From: Biscogniauxia marginata
Taxonomy: Eukaryota; Ascomycota; Sordariomycetes; Xylariales; Xylariaceae
DNA: 64,000 nucleotides
Direction of reading: 5' to 3'
NCBI GenBank assembly: GCA_022695795.1
Contig: MU404088.1
Span: forward strand, 277,032 to 341,031
The notes beneath the pieces are model-generated. The model made no database searches. It was not told where the DNA came from and was given only the letters and a program-made list of their open reading frames with translations. A program made the position numbers and the translations under genes. Each line of letters starts with the position of its first letter. Positions within the stretch are counted from its first letter, which is position 1. Shown piece by piece: positions 13,639-25,529 of this stretch.

Positions 13639-14030
13639 AACGTTTATTAAGGAGTTCTTATTTATGTACCTAGTTAGATACGCTATTAAGGCTAAACGGT
13701 GTGCTAGTATCGGGAATTACGAAGTCTATTAATGAACCTAGTAAATCATCGCGAGAAGGGGGGCTTAAATCCCCGCGACGGTTTTTTTTTTCGCTTTTTA
13801 GTTCGAAAAGTTGAGTTAGGCCTATTCGTACTGGGGAAGCGTGTAATTAATAGATAGTGAGGCGTATTGTTAAATAATGTAGTCATTAGGACGGTAATTG
13901 CTGCCTAAACGAAGTATATAAAGGTGTATATAGTAATTAGTAGTGTTTAATGATGCTTTGGTATTTGTGAAGTATTTATTATGGGATTTGTTTTTTTCTT
14001 TATACTTTTTCTTAACACTATAGCAAATAC

Positions 14031-15520
14031 TTTTAATGTTATGTAAATGTTTTTTAATTATTAAAATTATGAAAGTTATAAAAACTAGCTTACTTGTTTA
14101 TATAACTTACTCGCTTATAAAACACGTTATATTAAAATTAATTAATAATTATTATTAGTTAAATCTTATAACGAACCTCCTTGTGTATTCCTAGTTAGCT
14201 GACTTCACAAGTAAGTACGTACTAGGTTTTCTTGATTTAAAGGTAATAATGGTTTAAGATTAATTTAAGTGATTTATAATGTTTTATTTGTTAAAGAGAT
14301 TTCAAGGTACTCTCATTATAGTGTTAAAGAGTGATTATAGTCTTAGATTAATAGCTAAGGAACTAAAATGAATAACTAGATATATAGGAAATTCTAATCT
14401 ACTTATACTTTATTCTTAATAAAGAGTAACACTCATATTCTCTTTAATTCTCAAGAGTCCGACAGAGAATTCCTTCTGAAGTCATGTGACCTCAGATCAC
14501 ATGACCAACTCAATTCCCTTTACCCTTGTTAGTTCATAACAAATCTTTTTTTTAATTTTACGCTTTAAAAACTAAATAACTTTTTTATATTAAATATTTA
14601 GTTTTTAACGCGTAATTTAAGTTAATTAATTTATAAATAATATATTTATTATTATTATTAAAACGCGTAAAATTATATTTATATATTTCTTTAAATTTAA
14701 TATTATTATATTTTATATATTTAATAATTTATTATATAAATTTTAACTTTTTAACTTTATATATATCAATATTTTTAAAAAATTATATAATAATTATTTA
14801 AAAATTTAATAAAACGTTATTATTATTATATTATAAAAAAGACTTTTTAATTAATTTTATAAAAACATTTATTATTATAATAATTATTTTAAATATATAA
14901 ATTAAATTTTATATAATTAAATTAAGTTTTTTTAATTTAAAAAAAGTTATTATTATATTATTTTTTATATAAAAAACGCGTATATTTTCTTTTAATTTCG
15001 ATATAAACTAAGTGTTTTAAAAAGTTTAAATATTTATAATAACTTATAAAATATTATTATAATTTAATTTTATTATAAATAAAATTACTTGTTTTTAATA
15101 AATAATATAAAACTAAAAATAAATAATTATAAACAAAGAAACATTTAATATAACTAAATAAATGGGTTTTATAAATTAAAATAATTATATTATAATTAAT
15201 AATTAAATAAAATTAATTATAATATATATATTTATATAACAAATAAAAATGTATTTAATAATATAATAAATAAATAAAATATTTAATAATTTCAATTTTA
15301 AGGAATTTAATTTAATTTAATATTAATATTAATTTTTAAAGTATAAAACTAAAGAAAATAATTTAAATAATAATAATTATTAATTAATTTTAATGTTATA
15401 TAAATATTTTTTAATAGTTAAACTTATAAAAATTATAAAAATTAACTTATTTATTTATATAATATATTAATAAAACATTTTATATATTAATATTAATAAC
15501 CTTTTAATTTTATATAATGC
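14031..15520. mobile_element. TIR element family X, copy X1 (degraded, non-coding)
   Basis: A+T-rich DNA sharing long blocks with 19555-21240 and with the two halves of 25530-34555, including the stretch around AATTAATTAATAATTATTATTA and a later AAAACGCG box near 14660. An end motif resembling ACTCGCTTATA...ACGTTA occurs at about 14110-14135 and, weakly, near 15480. No coding potential was seen. The left boundary is uncertain because an inverted end fragment seems fused there. A solo LTR interrupts it. Confidence 0.5.
14167..14541 (-). repeat. Solo gypsy LTR (375 bp) with TSD AATCT
   Basis: Reverse-oriented LTR, very close to the 5' LTR of element F in its core and termini. It is flanked by AATCT on both sides (14162-14166 and 14542-14546), a perfect 5-bp target duplication, so it is a complete insertion later reduced to a solo LTR by LTR-LTR recombination. 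It is less RIP-affected than most copies. Confidence 0.92.
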
Positions 15521-15715
15521 TATTTTGTACCTTATAAGTCATGTGCATAGCACGTGCGTATCAAGGTCAAATTAGTGGCGACGCATAAACGCGCCTCTTT
15601 GAAGAGGTAATTAAAAAGGGCGGTGCTCCTTTTTAATTACTTCTTTCTTTTTCTTTTTTTTTCTTTAAGAGTTAGTCTTATAATACTATCTCATCGGCGA
15701 CTACTACCTAGCTAT
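15521..15715. other. Short moderate-GC spacer with strong hairpin
   Basis: Between copy X1 and the next LTR lies about 200 bp of more balanced composition and without a gene. It contains a perfect 13-bp inverted repeat with an 8-base loop (15607-15619 and 15628-15640) followed by a pyrimidine-rich run. Confidence 0.6.
15607..15640. repeat. Perfect 13-bp stem, 8-nt loop hairpin
   Basis: GTAATTAAAAAGG, an 8-base loop GCGGTGCT, then the exact reverse complement, followed by a T/C-rich tract. It looks terminator-like, but there is no adjacent gene for it to serve. Confidence 0.7.
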
Positions 15716-16959
15716 TGTTACAACCCTGTTTAGTCAGGTGATTTAGGTCACGTGACCCCGGATCAGCGATCTCGCTATCTTAACAAAATCGCAAAATTAA
15801 TAAGGATCTCGCTGTCTTTACAAGATTATTAGATCTCGTGAAAAAATCCCAAATAATAAAAAGTATAAAAAGAATAAGATTTCTTTATATATCTAGTTAT
15901 TTATTTTAGTTTTTTAATTATTAATTTAAGATTATAATTACTTTTTAATATTATAATAAAAATACCGTGAAATCTCTTTAACGAATAAAGCATTATAAAT
16001 CTTTTAAATTAATTTTAATTTATTATTACTTTTAAAACAAGAAAAACCTAGTACGTACTTATTTATAAAGTTAATTAACTAAAAATATATAAAAAGATTC
16101 GTTATATTTTAATAGCTTTTTAATTAATACTTAATATTAATTTAAAAAAAAGGAATTTTTAGTTAAACCGTCTTAAGATAAGCATACCTCTTAAGATTAA
16201 AGAATAACAAGAAAAGAAATAAATAAAAAAATAATAATTAATAAGCTTTTAAATAAAAGCTTTAAATTTTTTTATGATATAATAAAAAGGTTTAAAAAAA
16301 CCAATATAAAAATTAATTATAATTATAGCTAAAAAAGAGTTTTAAAAGGACACCTTTAAAACTTAATAAGAAAAATCGTTTAAAGAAAAAAAAAGAAAAA
16401 AAAAGCACTTAAAAAAATAAACAAGTAAAATAACTTTTATTTCTTAAAAATAAATAACCGGAATTACTTTTAAATAATAATAACTCTTAATATAAAAGGT
16501 TTTAAATTAATTATATTTAGTAAGTATAATAAGTTAAATAATTTAAAGGGATTTTTAATTTAAGCTAAAACTTATTTATAGTTTTATTATAAAATAATTA
16601 CTACTAAAAAATAAAAAGTTTTTATAGTATTTTAACTCCTCGTTAAAACTACTTTAACCTAGTTTTAATTAATATTAAAAAATTATTTAAATAATAAATT
16701 AAACGCTTAAAAAGATATAAAGAAAGTTTTTAAAAATTATAAAGAATTTAAAAAACAACTTAAATCTATATTTAGTAACTTAATTTTTAAGTAATAAGCC
16801 GAAGCTCGACTTTATAAATTACGACAAAATAAAAAGGCTTTAAATTATATTATTAAGTTTAAAAGACTTATAAACTAGTTATAATTACTTATTAAAAGTC
16901 TATATTACTTATTTTATTAAAAATTAAAAAACTATATAAAAATAAGTTATATTAAATAA
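15716..16959 (+). mobile_element. Gypsy fragment: 5' LTR plus start of gag ('element G')
   Basis: A plus-oriented LTR (15716-16106) has the family termini TGTTACAACC and TTCGTTATA and a distinct 5' portion. The following 850 bp match the primer-binding region and early gag of elements F and C. It ends abruptly at a reverse-oriented LTR beginning at 16960. The rest of the element is missing. Confidence 0.82.
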
Positions 16960-17374
16960 TGTGACGAACCTCCTTGTAGATTCCTAGTTAGCTGACTTCG
17001 CAGGTAAGTACGTACTAGGTTTTCTTGATTTGAAGGTAATAATGAATTGGGATTAATTCAAGTGATTTATTATATTTTGTTCGTTAAAGAGGTTTTAAGG
17101 TACTCTCATTATGGTGTTAAAGAGTAACTATAGTCTTAGATTAATAGCTAAAAAACTAAAATAAATAACTAAATATGTAGAAAATTTTAATTTACTTATA
17201 CTTTATTCTTTATAAGGAGTTATACCTATATTCTCTCTAATTCTCAGGAAAATAATAAAGAATCTTAGTATTCTCCTTAATTCTTAGGAAAACAACAAAG
17301 AATTCCTTCTAAAATTATGTAACCTTAAATTACATAACTACTTTAATTCCCTTTACCTTTATTAAGTCGTAATA
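16960..17374 (-). repeat. Reverse-oriented gypsy LTR (415 bp), no clear TSD
   Basis: Starts TGTGACGAACC and ends near GTCGTAATA, the reverse complement of the family LTR. Its left neighbour is gypsy gag and its right neighbour is family X DNA, and no matching 5-bp flanks were found. It therefore marks a rearrangement (ectopic recombination or deletion) rather than a simple insertion. Confidence 0.82.
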
Positions 17375-17442
17375 TTAAAATTAATTAATAATTATTATTA
17401 TTCAAATTATCTTTTTTAATTTTACGTTTTAAAAACTAAATA

Positions 17443-19320
17443 ACGTGTTTTACTAGTACCTTGCGCATATTAATACCTTGCGCATATTAATACCTTGCGC
17501 ACTTTTCCTTATCTTCTTATATTAAAATTAAGATTTAATAACTATAACGTATAAAATTAACCTAAACTACTTAGAATTTAATGAACTTAATATAATTATA
17601 GTATTTTAACAAGTACGCGTATTATAACTAGTTTCCTCGTAAGTACTACATCGTCGCTTAAAAAGCTGCTCCTTATTTTGCTTACCCCCTTTAAAGCGCT
17701 TATCGCGTCGAGCTTACTTTTTTACTTCTTTTTAAGCCAAAACGTCTTACGTATCTTTTATAATAAGTGCCCCCCCTTAATGAACTTAAGTCTTTTTAAC
17801 TTTATAGCGTTTATTAAGTGCCTTATTTATTGTTTAAAATATACGCACCTCGGTTAATAAAAGCATTATTTTATAAGTTAACATTTTAGTGTTTTTAGTT
17901 AACGCCGTTACCGTTTTAAAAATGGGGGTTAAAGAGCTTCTTTAATGGCGTGTAATGCGACTCTTTATTAAGGTTAATTATAAAAACGCATTAGTCGCAT
18001 TATAAGGGGTTTAAAAGATTTAAAGGTTAGTATTAATCAAGGGGGGTATACTAAAATTCGGAGTTTATAATCTTATATTAAGCTTTGAAATTACAGCTTA
18101 CGGGTCGAAAGGTATTAAACCAGCTTCGCAGAATTTAACCTAGCTATTTTAAGTTATTATAAAGGTTAAATAAGCTGCTTTAAAGGCAAGAAAAAACTCG
18201 ATCTTTATAATATAGTTAATATAAGCCTTAATAAAAATCTTAATTTATTAATTATATACCCGTTTTAAAACATTAAAACACTTAACATTTAGTAGTTAAG
18301 TTAAATAAGAAAAATAAGAAGGTAAATAAAAAGTAATAATATTATGTGCTTTATAATACTTTTAAAATTCCGCCGATTTGTGATTTTTATACCTATTAAG
18401 AATAAGTATTTAATATAAACCTTTAACTCGAGTAGAAATATATTTATTAAAATACTTAAATTATTTTAAGTTTATTTTATTATTTGTTTAATTATTACTA
18501 GTTAATTTAATTACCTAGTCGTGTAAAAAGCCGCTTTTAGTATATTAACTTGTAAAATGATTTTTTTTTTAAACCACTAAAAACGAAGGGACATTTTAAC
18601 CTTCGCTATTAATACAAATAATTATTATTACTTATTCCTAATTACCTAGCTAAACTACTTTATTTTTATCACGTTAATTTACGCGAGTTATAATTATTAC
18701 TAAAGAGATTATACTTATTATAAAGCTTATCTCGTCGAAGTTATAAAAATCGGAGTTTTAAATACTATATTTCGCCCGCATATTTTTAACCAGTTAAAAC
18801 TACGCATTAATTAGCTTTAAATCTTCGTATAAAGCTTTTTAGAAGTTATAAACGCGATTAAAACGCGTTTTTAACTTTAATTATCATTATATAAATCGAT
18901 ATGCCTAATTTTTCCCGACGCGTAATACCTCTCAAGATTCAAGTAAAAGATTTATTATATCTTTAACACTAACGAGCCGAGGCGCAAAACCTCGGGAATT
19001 TAAATTAAATATATATCGAATAATCGTATTTTCTTTTATTTTATTTAGTTTAAGGTTTAAGGGTAAACGTTTGTTAAGAGAAGTATAACCGTTTATTTTA
19101 AATCGAAACGTAAATTCGGGAACTTTATAAATTTTCGTAGTAAACCGACGACTTAGCTTTTTAAATAAATAAATAGCCTTAATAACTAAGATAATTCGTG
19201 CTTCCTAGGTTTGAATTTCCATTTATAATTATTAAGAAAACGCGTATTAAAGTTTATAAGGTATAAAATAAAGGAAAGTGCGCAGGGTACTGATATGCGC
19301 AGGGTACTAGTAAAGCACGT
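17443..19320 (-). mobile_element. Fot1/pogo-type (Tc1/mariner) DNA transposon, RIP-inactivated
   Basis: An 1878-bp element flanked by TA on both sides (17441-17442 and 19321-19322). The ends are imperfect inverted repeats, ACGTG(C/T)TTTACTAGTACC. Subterminal tandem copies of a unit containing TACCTTGCGCATATTAA are present, three units left and two right. The length equals that of intact Fot1-like elements. The internal region encodes a degenerate transposase on the minus strand. It interrupts a family X copy. Confidence 0.9.
17560..19250 (-). pseudogene. Fot1-like DDE transposase (broken)
   Basis: Read on the minus strand through RIP stops, the frame shows segments typical of fungal pogo-type transposases. 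These are a helix-turn-helix-like N-terminal part, a segment near LNSRGFAPRLASV, then VGKN, LKTRF, and the catalytic block YNFDETSF containing the first acidic residue of the DDE triad, followed by QLGN. Many Gln and Trp codons are TAA/TAG. The enzyme family cuts and pastes the element at TA dinucleotides. This copy cannot make it. Confidence 0.82.
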
Positions 19321-19340
19321 TACCTTTTTTATATTAAGTA

Positions 19341-19554
19341 ACGTACCACATAAACAAGTAAACGAAATGTTTTCTTATATAAAATCGACTTTTTTAAAAA
19401 TTTATAACTTTACGCATAAAAATAAAAAGTGAAATATATAAAGAAATACGTAAAAAGGTTTATATGTTTTATTATAATTTTCGAAAAAGTCGATTTTATA
19501 TAAAAAAACATTTCGTTTGCAAGCTTGTTTTATTTACTCGCTTATATAATACGT
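19341..19554. mobile_element. MITE-like TIR element M1 (214 bp, TA target)
   Basis: Bounded by ACGTACC...and...AATACGT, flanked by TA on both sides (19339-19340, 19555-19556). The two arms are long inverted repeats sharing an ATATAAAATCGACTTTTT box, so the single strand could fold into one hairpin. No coding capacity. It sits in copy X2. Confidence 0.75.
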
Positions 19555-21268
19555 TATTCGGTTTTTTAACCCGTAATTTAAATTAATTAATTTATAAATA
19601 ATATATTTATTATTATTATTATTAAAACGCGTAAAACTATATTTATATATTTTTTTAAAAATTTTTTAAAATATATTAATTTACTTATTTTAAAAATTAA
19701 TAATATTAATAAAAACTTGAATAATTTATATAATTAAATATAAATAATATTATTCGAAAATAAATTATTATAAATTAATAATACTTTATAATTTTTTTCA
19801 TATAATATTATAAAAACAAAATAATAATATATTTATATAATTAATTATAAAACTAAATACTCGAAAACTTACGTTTTACAAAAAAAATAATTATTTAACG
19901 TATTATTAATTTAAATATTAGTTATTTTTTTCTCGTTTAAATTACGTTATCGCGATAATAAACCTCTTATTACGCGAACGCGACACGAGGCATGTTAAAA
20001 AATTTAAATTTTTAATTTCATATAACGATAAAAATTATTATAAACGCGTTTAAATAAACGAATCGATTATTAAAAAGCTTTATATAAAAATTTAAATATA
20101 TATTAAAAATGGTTTAAATTAATATGTAAAATAATTACGAAATATAAAAATTTAAAGGAAAATATATATAATTTTAACGAAATAAAGTTTATATTTAAAA
20201 TAATTATTTAAATTAATATAATAATAATAAATATAAAATAATATAAACGACTTTAATAAACTTAATAAAAAAATCGAAAATAAGTTATAATTATTTAAAT
20301 TATTAATATTAATAATTTTATTATATTATTATTTATTATATTAATTAAAAAATGTATTTAATTTTATAATATTATAATAACTTATTATTATTAAAAAATA
20401 AAAATAAAAAGTTAAATAATAATTAAATAATAAATAAATTTAATATAAAATTTGTAAAACATTTTAATTTTTATATTAAAAATTAAATACGAAGTTTTAA
20501 ATAATTATAAAAGTTATTATTTTATAAAATTTAAAAAATGTTATAAAAAACTTGATATTATTATATATTTTAATATCTTAAAAAAGATATATAATAATTA
20601 CTTTAAATATATAAATTAAGTTTTATTTAATTTAAAAAAAGTTATTATTATATTATTTTTAATCTCGATATAAATTAAATATTTTAAAAAATTAAAACAT
20701 TTATAATAACTTGCGAAGTATTATTATAATTTAATTTTATTATAAATAAAGTTAAAAAGTTTTAAAAAAGTTTTTTTATAAGTATTATAAATATTTATAA
20801 TTAATTTATAAAAATTATATCTTTAATAAGCGACGTAAAACTAAAAATAAATAATTATAAATAAAAAGAATATTTAATATAAAAAAATAACTTTAAAAGT
20901 TAAAAAAATAATATTATGATTAATAATAAAAAAGATTTTTAAAAAAGTAATAATTAAATAAAAACGATATAATATATATAATTAAATTAATTATAATATA
21001 CATATTTATATAACGAATAAAAATACGTTTAATAATATAATAAATAAAAAAGTATTTAGTAATTTAAATTTCGAAGAGTTATAATTAATTCTATTTGTTA
21101 TTAATTCTTTATTTTAATTTTAAGAAGTTTTAACTTAAAAAATGTAATAAACTAATTAATTTAAATCACGCGTTAAAAAACTAGCTTACTCGCTTATGTG
21201 ACTCACTCGCTTATAAGACATGTTAATATAAATAATTTTTAATAATTATTTAATATTTACTTTTTATA

Positions 21269-21656
21269 ATATATTATATAAATAAATAAAACAAGTTTAT
21301 AAACGAAATAGTTTTTTATATAAAATCGACTTTTTCGAAAATTAATTATTTTCCGTGTAAACATTAAAAATATTTCGGATCTTTTTTTTAGTTATATAAT
21401 TATATAATTTATTTAAAATAAAATTCAAAAAATACGTAAAAAATCCATGCGTTTTATTATAATTTTAATTTTTACACGTTTTTATTTTATTTTAATATCA
21501 TTTTTTAATTAAACTATATAATTATATAATTAAAAAAAGAGGTTTAAGACTTTTCCGAGTTTTATATAAAAAGTTATAAATTTTTAAAAAGTCGATTTTA
21601 TATAAAAAACCATTTTGTTTATAAGCTTAATTTATTTATTTGCTTATATAATATGT
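21269..21656. mobile_element. MITE-like TIR element M2 (388 bp, TA target)
   Basis: Same family as M1. The arms contain the ATATAAAATCGACTTTTT box in opposite orientations, and the ends match the ATTATATAA...CTTATATAAT motif. Flanked by TA (21267-21268, 21657-21658). The central part is longer than in M1 and is itself palindromic. Non-coding. Confidence 0.72.
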
Positions 21657-23000
21657 TATTTAATATAATATTTTTCTTTTTTTAATATATTTCCTACTTT
21701 AATTTTTTTTAAAAATATAAATTTAACTTTTTATTATTAAGCTTATTTATTTAATATAAGTTTAACATTAAAATAAATTATATAATTATATATTATTTAT
21801 ATACTTAATTATATTATATGTTATTATAAAAACTTCATTTTAAATGTTTTAAAACTATTTATAACTATTTATAATAAATTGCGTTATAATAATTATTATA
21901 TAAGACCAGTGGAGGTTAAATAGTAAGAAGGTGATTATTATGTGGATTTTTGTGTAGTACTTGTTATAACATGCCCAGCTTCTTTCAGAACATAATATTA
22001 ACATATGTTAAGATCTAAGCGGTGGATAGCTATGCAGCAAATGAATGTTTAAATGCATACATGATAAACCGCCACATAGCTATAAACGTGGTTGTCCGCA
22101 GCTTGTTTTAGGATCAAAACTAACGTGAGGCTTAAGTAGTTATAATTCCGGTGGCGTAGGCGCTAGAAGCGTTAGAATTCGAACGGTAAGTGAGATGAGT
22201 AGAGATCGAGAATTGTGACCAATTGTATCAAACCGAGGAATCTCCCCCACTCAACATTCACGCAATCGACGGGAATAATAAAAGGTAATCATGCAGGAAA
22301 AAGCTCGTCGAATATGCCCCCTTCTCCTTCAGGCCACTGAATCTGAGATACTACATAAGAGAACAAGCATCAATAGCGATCTGATTGAAAACAAACGAGC
22401 AAACACACTTCACAAACCAAAACGGAGCCATAGGTTACAATGGGGAAGTGAAACAAGGAGAGGAGGAGAGAAAAGGAAGAGACTGCAGTGCATTCAAGAG
22501 TCTTGTATGCAACAGACATTTCCTTGATGTTAACTCAATGCGCGTTCGAACATTTGCAGACATCATGAAAAATACTGCGGACGCATTAGCAAAGGAAAAA
22601 AAGCCTTTGGGTATGGAAAAAGTTGGAGAAGGTGAGGGCATGGAGTCTTTAGCTTACTCATCGGGAATGGTTGCAGTTCGCCGCGAAGATGGTGTCGTCC
22701 TAGGATTAAAACAAGGGACTACTAGGCAACTGTGAGCTTGATTTGATAGGTGCGATTTGCTAAAGTAGTCAAGAAACCATAAAACATGGACGGTTGTTGA
22801 TATTCTAGAAGTTGTGGTCATCGGGTTATTTGTTTAATGCCCCGATTTCGGGCTGATTCGAGAGGAGAAATAACCCGACAATCCGCAAGCTTTTTATGTA
22901 GGAGAAATGCCTCCGTTTCAAGATAACAAAGAACGAACAAAGTGGAATAAAAGATTCAGTCCATTGCATCTCTCTGACTCGGAGGGTTATTTTTTCTACG
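21657..23000. other. AT tail, then single-copy DNA upstream of the monooxygenase
   Basis: From 21657 to about 21890 the sequence is A+T-rich repeat tail. From about 21900 the composition becomes ordinary and shows no RIP pattern, so it is probably single-copy. Open frames at 22291-22527 and 22385-22735 are short, overlap each other and a reverse frame, and have no recognisable domain. I do not call them genes. The last few hundred bases should hold the monooxygenase promoter, but no convincing TATA box was identified. Confidence 0.5.
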
Positions 23001-24678
23001 ATGCCGCTAAGAATAATCATCATTGGGGCAGGAATAGGAGGTCTTACATCCGCCGTCGCCTTCCGACGAATAGGACACTCTGTCACTGTCCGTACACAAC
23101 TATATACATCCTACACATGTCTCAAGTCCTAACTGACACCTTCGATTTTCCATGATAGATAATTGAACGGTCGACCTTTGCCTCGGACATAGGCGCCGCT
23201 ATAACACTCTCCCCCAACGGTGCAAGAGTTTTGGCCTCGATGGGGTTCTCCTTTAAGAGGGCTAAAGCATGCATCATGTCGGGTTTTGAGTCTGTAGATG
23301 GCTACACATTGGAAAAGCTAACGTGTGTGGATCTTGAAAATGCCAAGGAGAAATATGGAACCAGTCATATGTCAGTTCACCGTGTTGATTTGCACACCGA
23401 ACTTTTAAGATTGGCTTCCAAGGGACACCAGTGTCCCGTTGAGCTACGTCTCGGGACTACGGCTGAAGCAATTCCCACGGGAAAACGGGATATGTTTGCA
23501 GTACGGCTTGGCGATGGTGAGATCCTAGAAGCAGATCTTGTTATAGGTGCCGACGGGATCCATTCAACGACGAGGAATGTTGTCCTGGGGCCTATGGCCT
23601 CCTCGATAGAATGCGTACCTAATATGAAAGCTTTCCGATTTACTATTCCAACTGAGACATTGGAAGCAGCATACGATATGGCACAGCTTCGCAAATGGAA
23701 ATCAGCAGGCACTACAGTCATAGCGGACACAGCTGAGACGGAAGGAGAGCGCCACTTAGTTTGGTACGACTGTCGCGAGTTAGTAGTCATCCAAGATTCC
23801 AAAATATTCGTACCATTCAGCTGAATATTTTAGTGGTGAAATCCAGAACATTGTTGGAGTGTATCCGAACACTTATACCTTCAAAGATGAAGGTTTGCAC
23901 TCACAAATACTTTCAGAATTTCTCCTCATGAACTGATTTGTAAACACCAGATCCAAATGTCAGAGCAGATCTGCTTTCCGAGTTTGGCCACTTACATCAG
24001 GATATTGTTGGGCTCTTAAGGTAATCCTCCGAACCTTTCGCTAAATTCATTGGGTTTGTCGTAAAGTGCTAAAAATCTATATAGGCTTTCAGGAAATGTC
24101 ACACGGTGGGAACTTCCGTACTATGAGCCATTCAGTCATTGGATCAATGGAAATATAGTGCTCATTGGAGATGCGGCGCATCCTGTGTGTATAAACATCA
24201 ATGCCCTTTTTCTTATCTATTCTAACGCACCATCTACGGCGTCAGATGCAACCGTTCGGTGCACAAGGAGCTAGTCAAGCAATTGAAGATGCTGGTGCCC
24301 TTGGAGTTCTGTTTGGTGATGTCCATGATAGCTCTGAAATTGCTGCTCGGTTAAATATCTTCGAGAAGGTCAAAAGAAAGAGAACTTCAATGATACAGAT
24401 ACTTTCTTCCGCACGCATTGGGCGAGAGGATAGAGTGACAGATAGACTGCTAAAGTTCGCAGAACCAGGGACAGGTTGGTTTTCATCTCATTTACTTTCA
24501 ATCTGAAGCTAATTATATGTTGAGATATACCAAGAAACTTCGAAGAGCGTATAGAACATGCTTTTGGGTTAGTATTATTCTATAATGAGGATTACATGGT
24601 CTAATATCTTCACGGCACAGTTTCGACATTTTGAAGGCGTCTACTAAGGCCCTGCAACAAATAATGGAGAATAACTAG
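23001..24678 (+). CDS. FAD-dependent aromatic monooxygenase (salicylate hydroxylase-like), intact, 8 exons
   Basis: Class A flavoprotein monooxygenase that would use NAD(P)H and O2 to hydroxylate an aromatic or polyketide substrate. Exons: 23001-23087, 23159-23778, 23834-23892, 23951-24020, 24085-24184, 24246-24474, 24525-24567, 24621-24678. They give 1266 nt and 421 residues with no internal stop. All seven introns are 50-71 bp, GT-AG, several with CTAAC branch sites, and phases agree throughout. The FAD motif GAGIGG is at residues 9-14 with Glu32 closing the Rossmann fold. Arg104 lies in VHRVDLH. The GADG motif is at 159-162 and GDAAHP at 307-312, followed by QPFGAQGASQAIEDA. It ends FDILKAS...MENN, as is usual in the family. 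ATG 23001 has A at -3 and starts directly at the FAD fold. The first donor, GTCCGT, is weak. It lies alone in a RIP-free island. The substrate is unknown. Confidence 0.92.
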
Positions 24679-25529
24679 CAGTAGAAATGGCGACGTATAG
24701 GCTATAAGGTCGCTGATGAATGGTAATGTCAGTCTATGTTATGAGACCTCGATATACGAATACTTCAGAACCAGATTGAACCTTCTAGTATTTTCTATAT
24801 GTTATGAACTTATCTAAATTAATCAGCAAGTTCGCCACTATTTGTCAATGTAAGGACGGCTTGAATCCTCTCAGATAGCTCCTTTTTCTATTAGTTCTTC
24901 GGAGCGGACAGTATGCTTATGCCTAATAACACCACCAAAATCTCATACCGGCTGGTCCGGAAATTTATGGTCGGTATGTTAGGTTATGATTTTCCTGTTA
25001 GACTTAGATAGCAATACTCAAGAATGAAATACGCCTCACCCCCCTTCGTCTATTAGGCTAACGCTCACCTTTCCCTATATTTATTGTCTGTACGCTTAGA
25101 ACTATTAGTACCTAGGCGTATATCGCACCAAAACATCTAATACCATCTTAAATTAAAGCAATTTATATAAAATATTAAGACTTAAAATTAACAACATTTT
25201 TTTTTTTCGATATAACTAAACTTCTAACTTTGTAACGCTAGTTTATAATATTTAACTTTTAATATATTTAATAAAGTTTAATAGACTTTTTATTATTAAT
25301 TTATAATGTAAAAATCTAAAATTAATAATATTTCCGCATCGTTTAAAATAGCTTTTTAAAAGGTTATTATTAATATTAAACTTATTTATTAAAGTTTTAT
25401 TATTAATTATTTTAGAAAAATAAAATGTAACATTTAAATTTAAAAATAAATTATAATTAAATTAGTTATTATATTAAATAACTTTATATTTTCTTTTAAT
25501 ATTATATTTTAAATTATTTAAATATTATA
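24679..25529. other. Intergenic: single-copy tail, then AT-rich repeat DNA
   Basis: Up to about 25130 the composition is ordinary and no gene is seen. This presumably includes the 3' UTR of the monooxygenase. From about 25140 the sequence turns into A+T-rich repeat DNA with no recognisable feature until the TIR element starting at 25530. Confidence 0.6.

Larger units (their letters stand above)
9428..14030. other. Unclassified degraded repeat region with GC-rich islets
   Basis: About 4.6 kb between the cut 3' LTR of element F and a TIR-like end at about 14030-14135. It is less A+T-extreme than the gypsy DNA but still rich in TA and in broken frames. No RT, integrase or DDE motif was recognised on either strand. 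It holds a broken frame at about 11060-12440 (separate entry), G/C-rich islets at about 12441-12500 and 12676-12735, and a hairpin at 13613-13638. The 69-residue open frame at 9518-9727 resembles nothing I know. It could be one or several mobile elements of a family not otherwise present in the window. Confidence 0.4.
17375..21240. mobile_element. TIR element family X, copy X2, interrupted twice
   Basis: Family X sequence at 17375-17442 continues at 19321-19340 and again from 19555 to about 21240. The join points match copy X1 (around 14553-14620) once a Fot1-like element (17443-19320) and a short TIR element (19341-19554) are removed. Both insertions are at TA. No open frame of note. The right end near 21200-21230 carries the family end motif. 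Confidence 0.55.

Noticed and set aside
22291..22735. Overlapping ORFs of 78, 116 and (reverse) 68 codons upstream of the monooxygenase
   Set aside because: They overlap in different frames, have no recognisable domain, no sensible introns and no start context. They are ordinary chance frames in non-AT-rich DNA.
22907..23155. ORF of 82 codons starting at 22907
   Set aside because: It is out of frame with the FAD motif beginning at 23001 and runs through the first intron. The start at 23001 gives the family's N-terminus directly.
23377..23802. Reverse-strand 141-codon ORF
   Set aside because: It is a shadow of exon 2 of the monooxygenase.
24535..24555. Acceptor at 24534 for the sixth monooxygenase intron
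   Set aside because: It would lead to an early stop. The acceptor at 24524 keeps the frame and gives the family-typical IPRNFEERIEHAFG segment.
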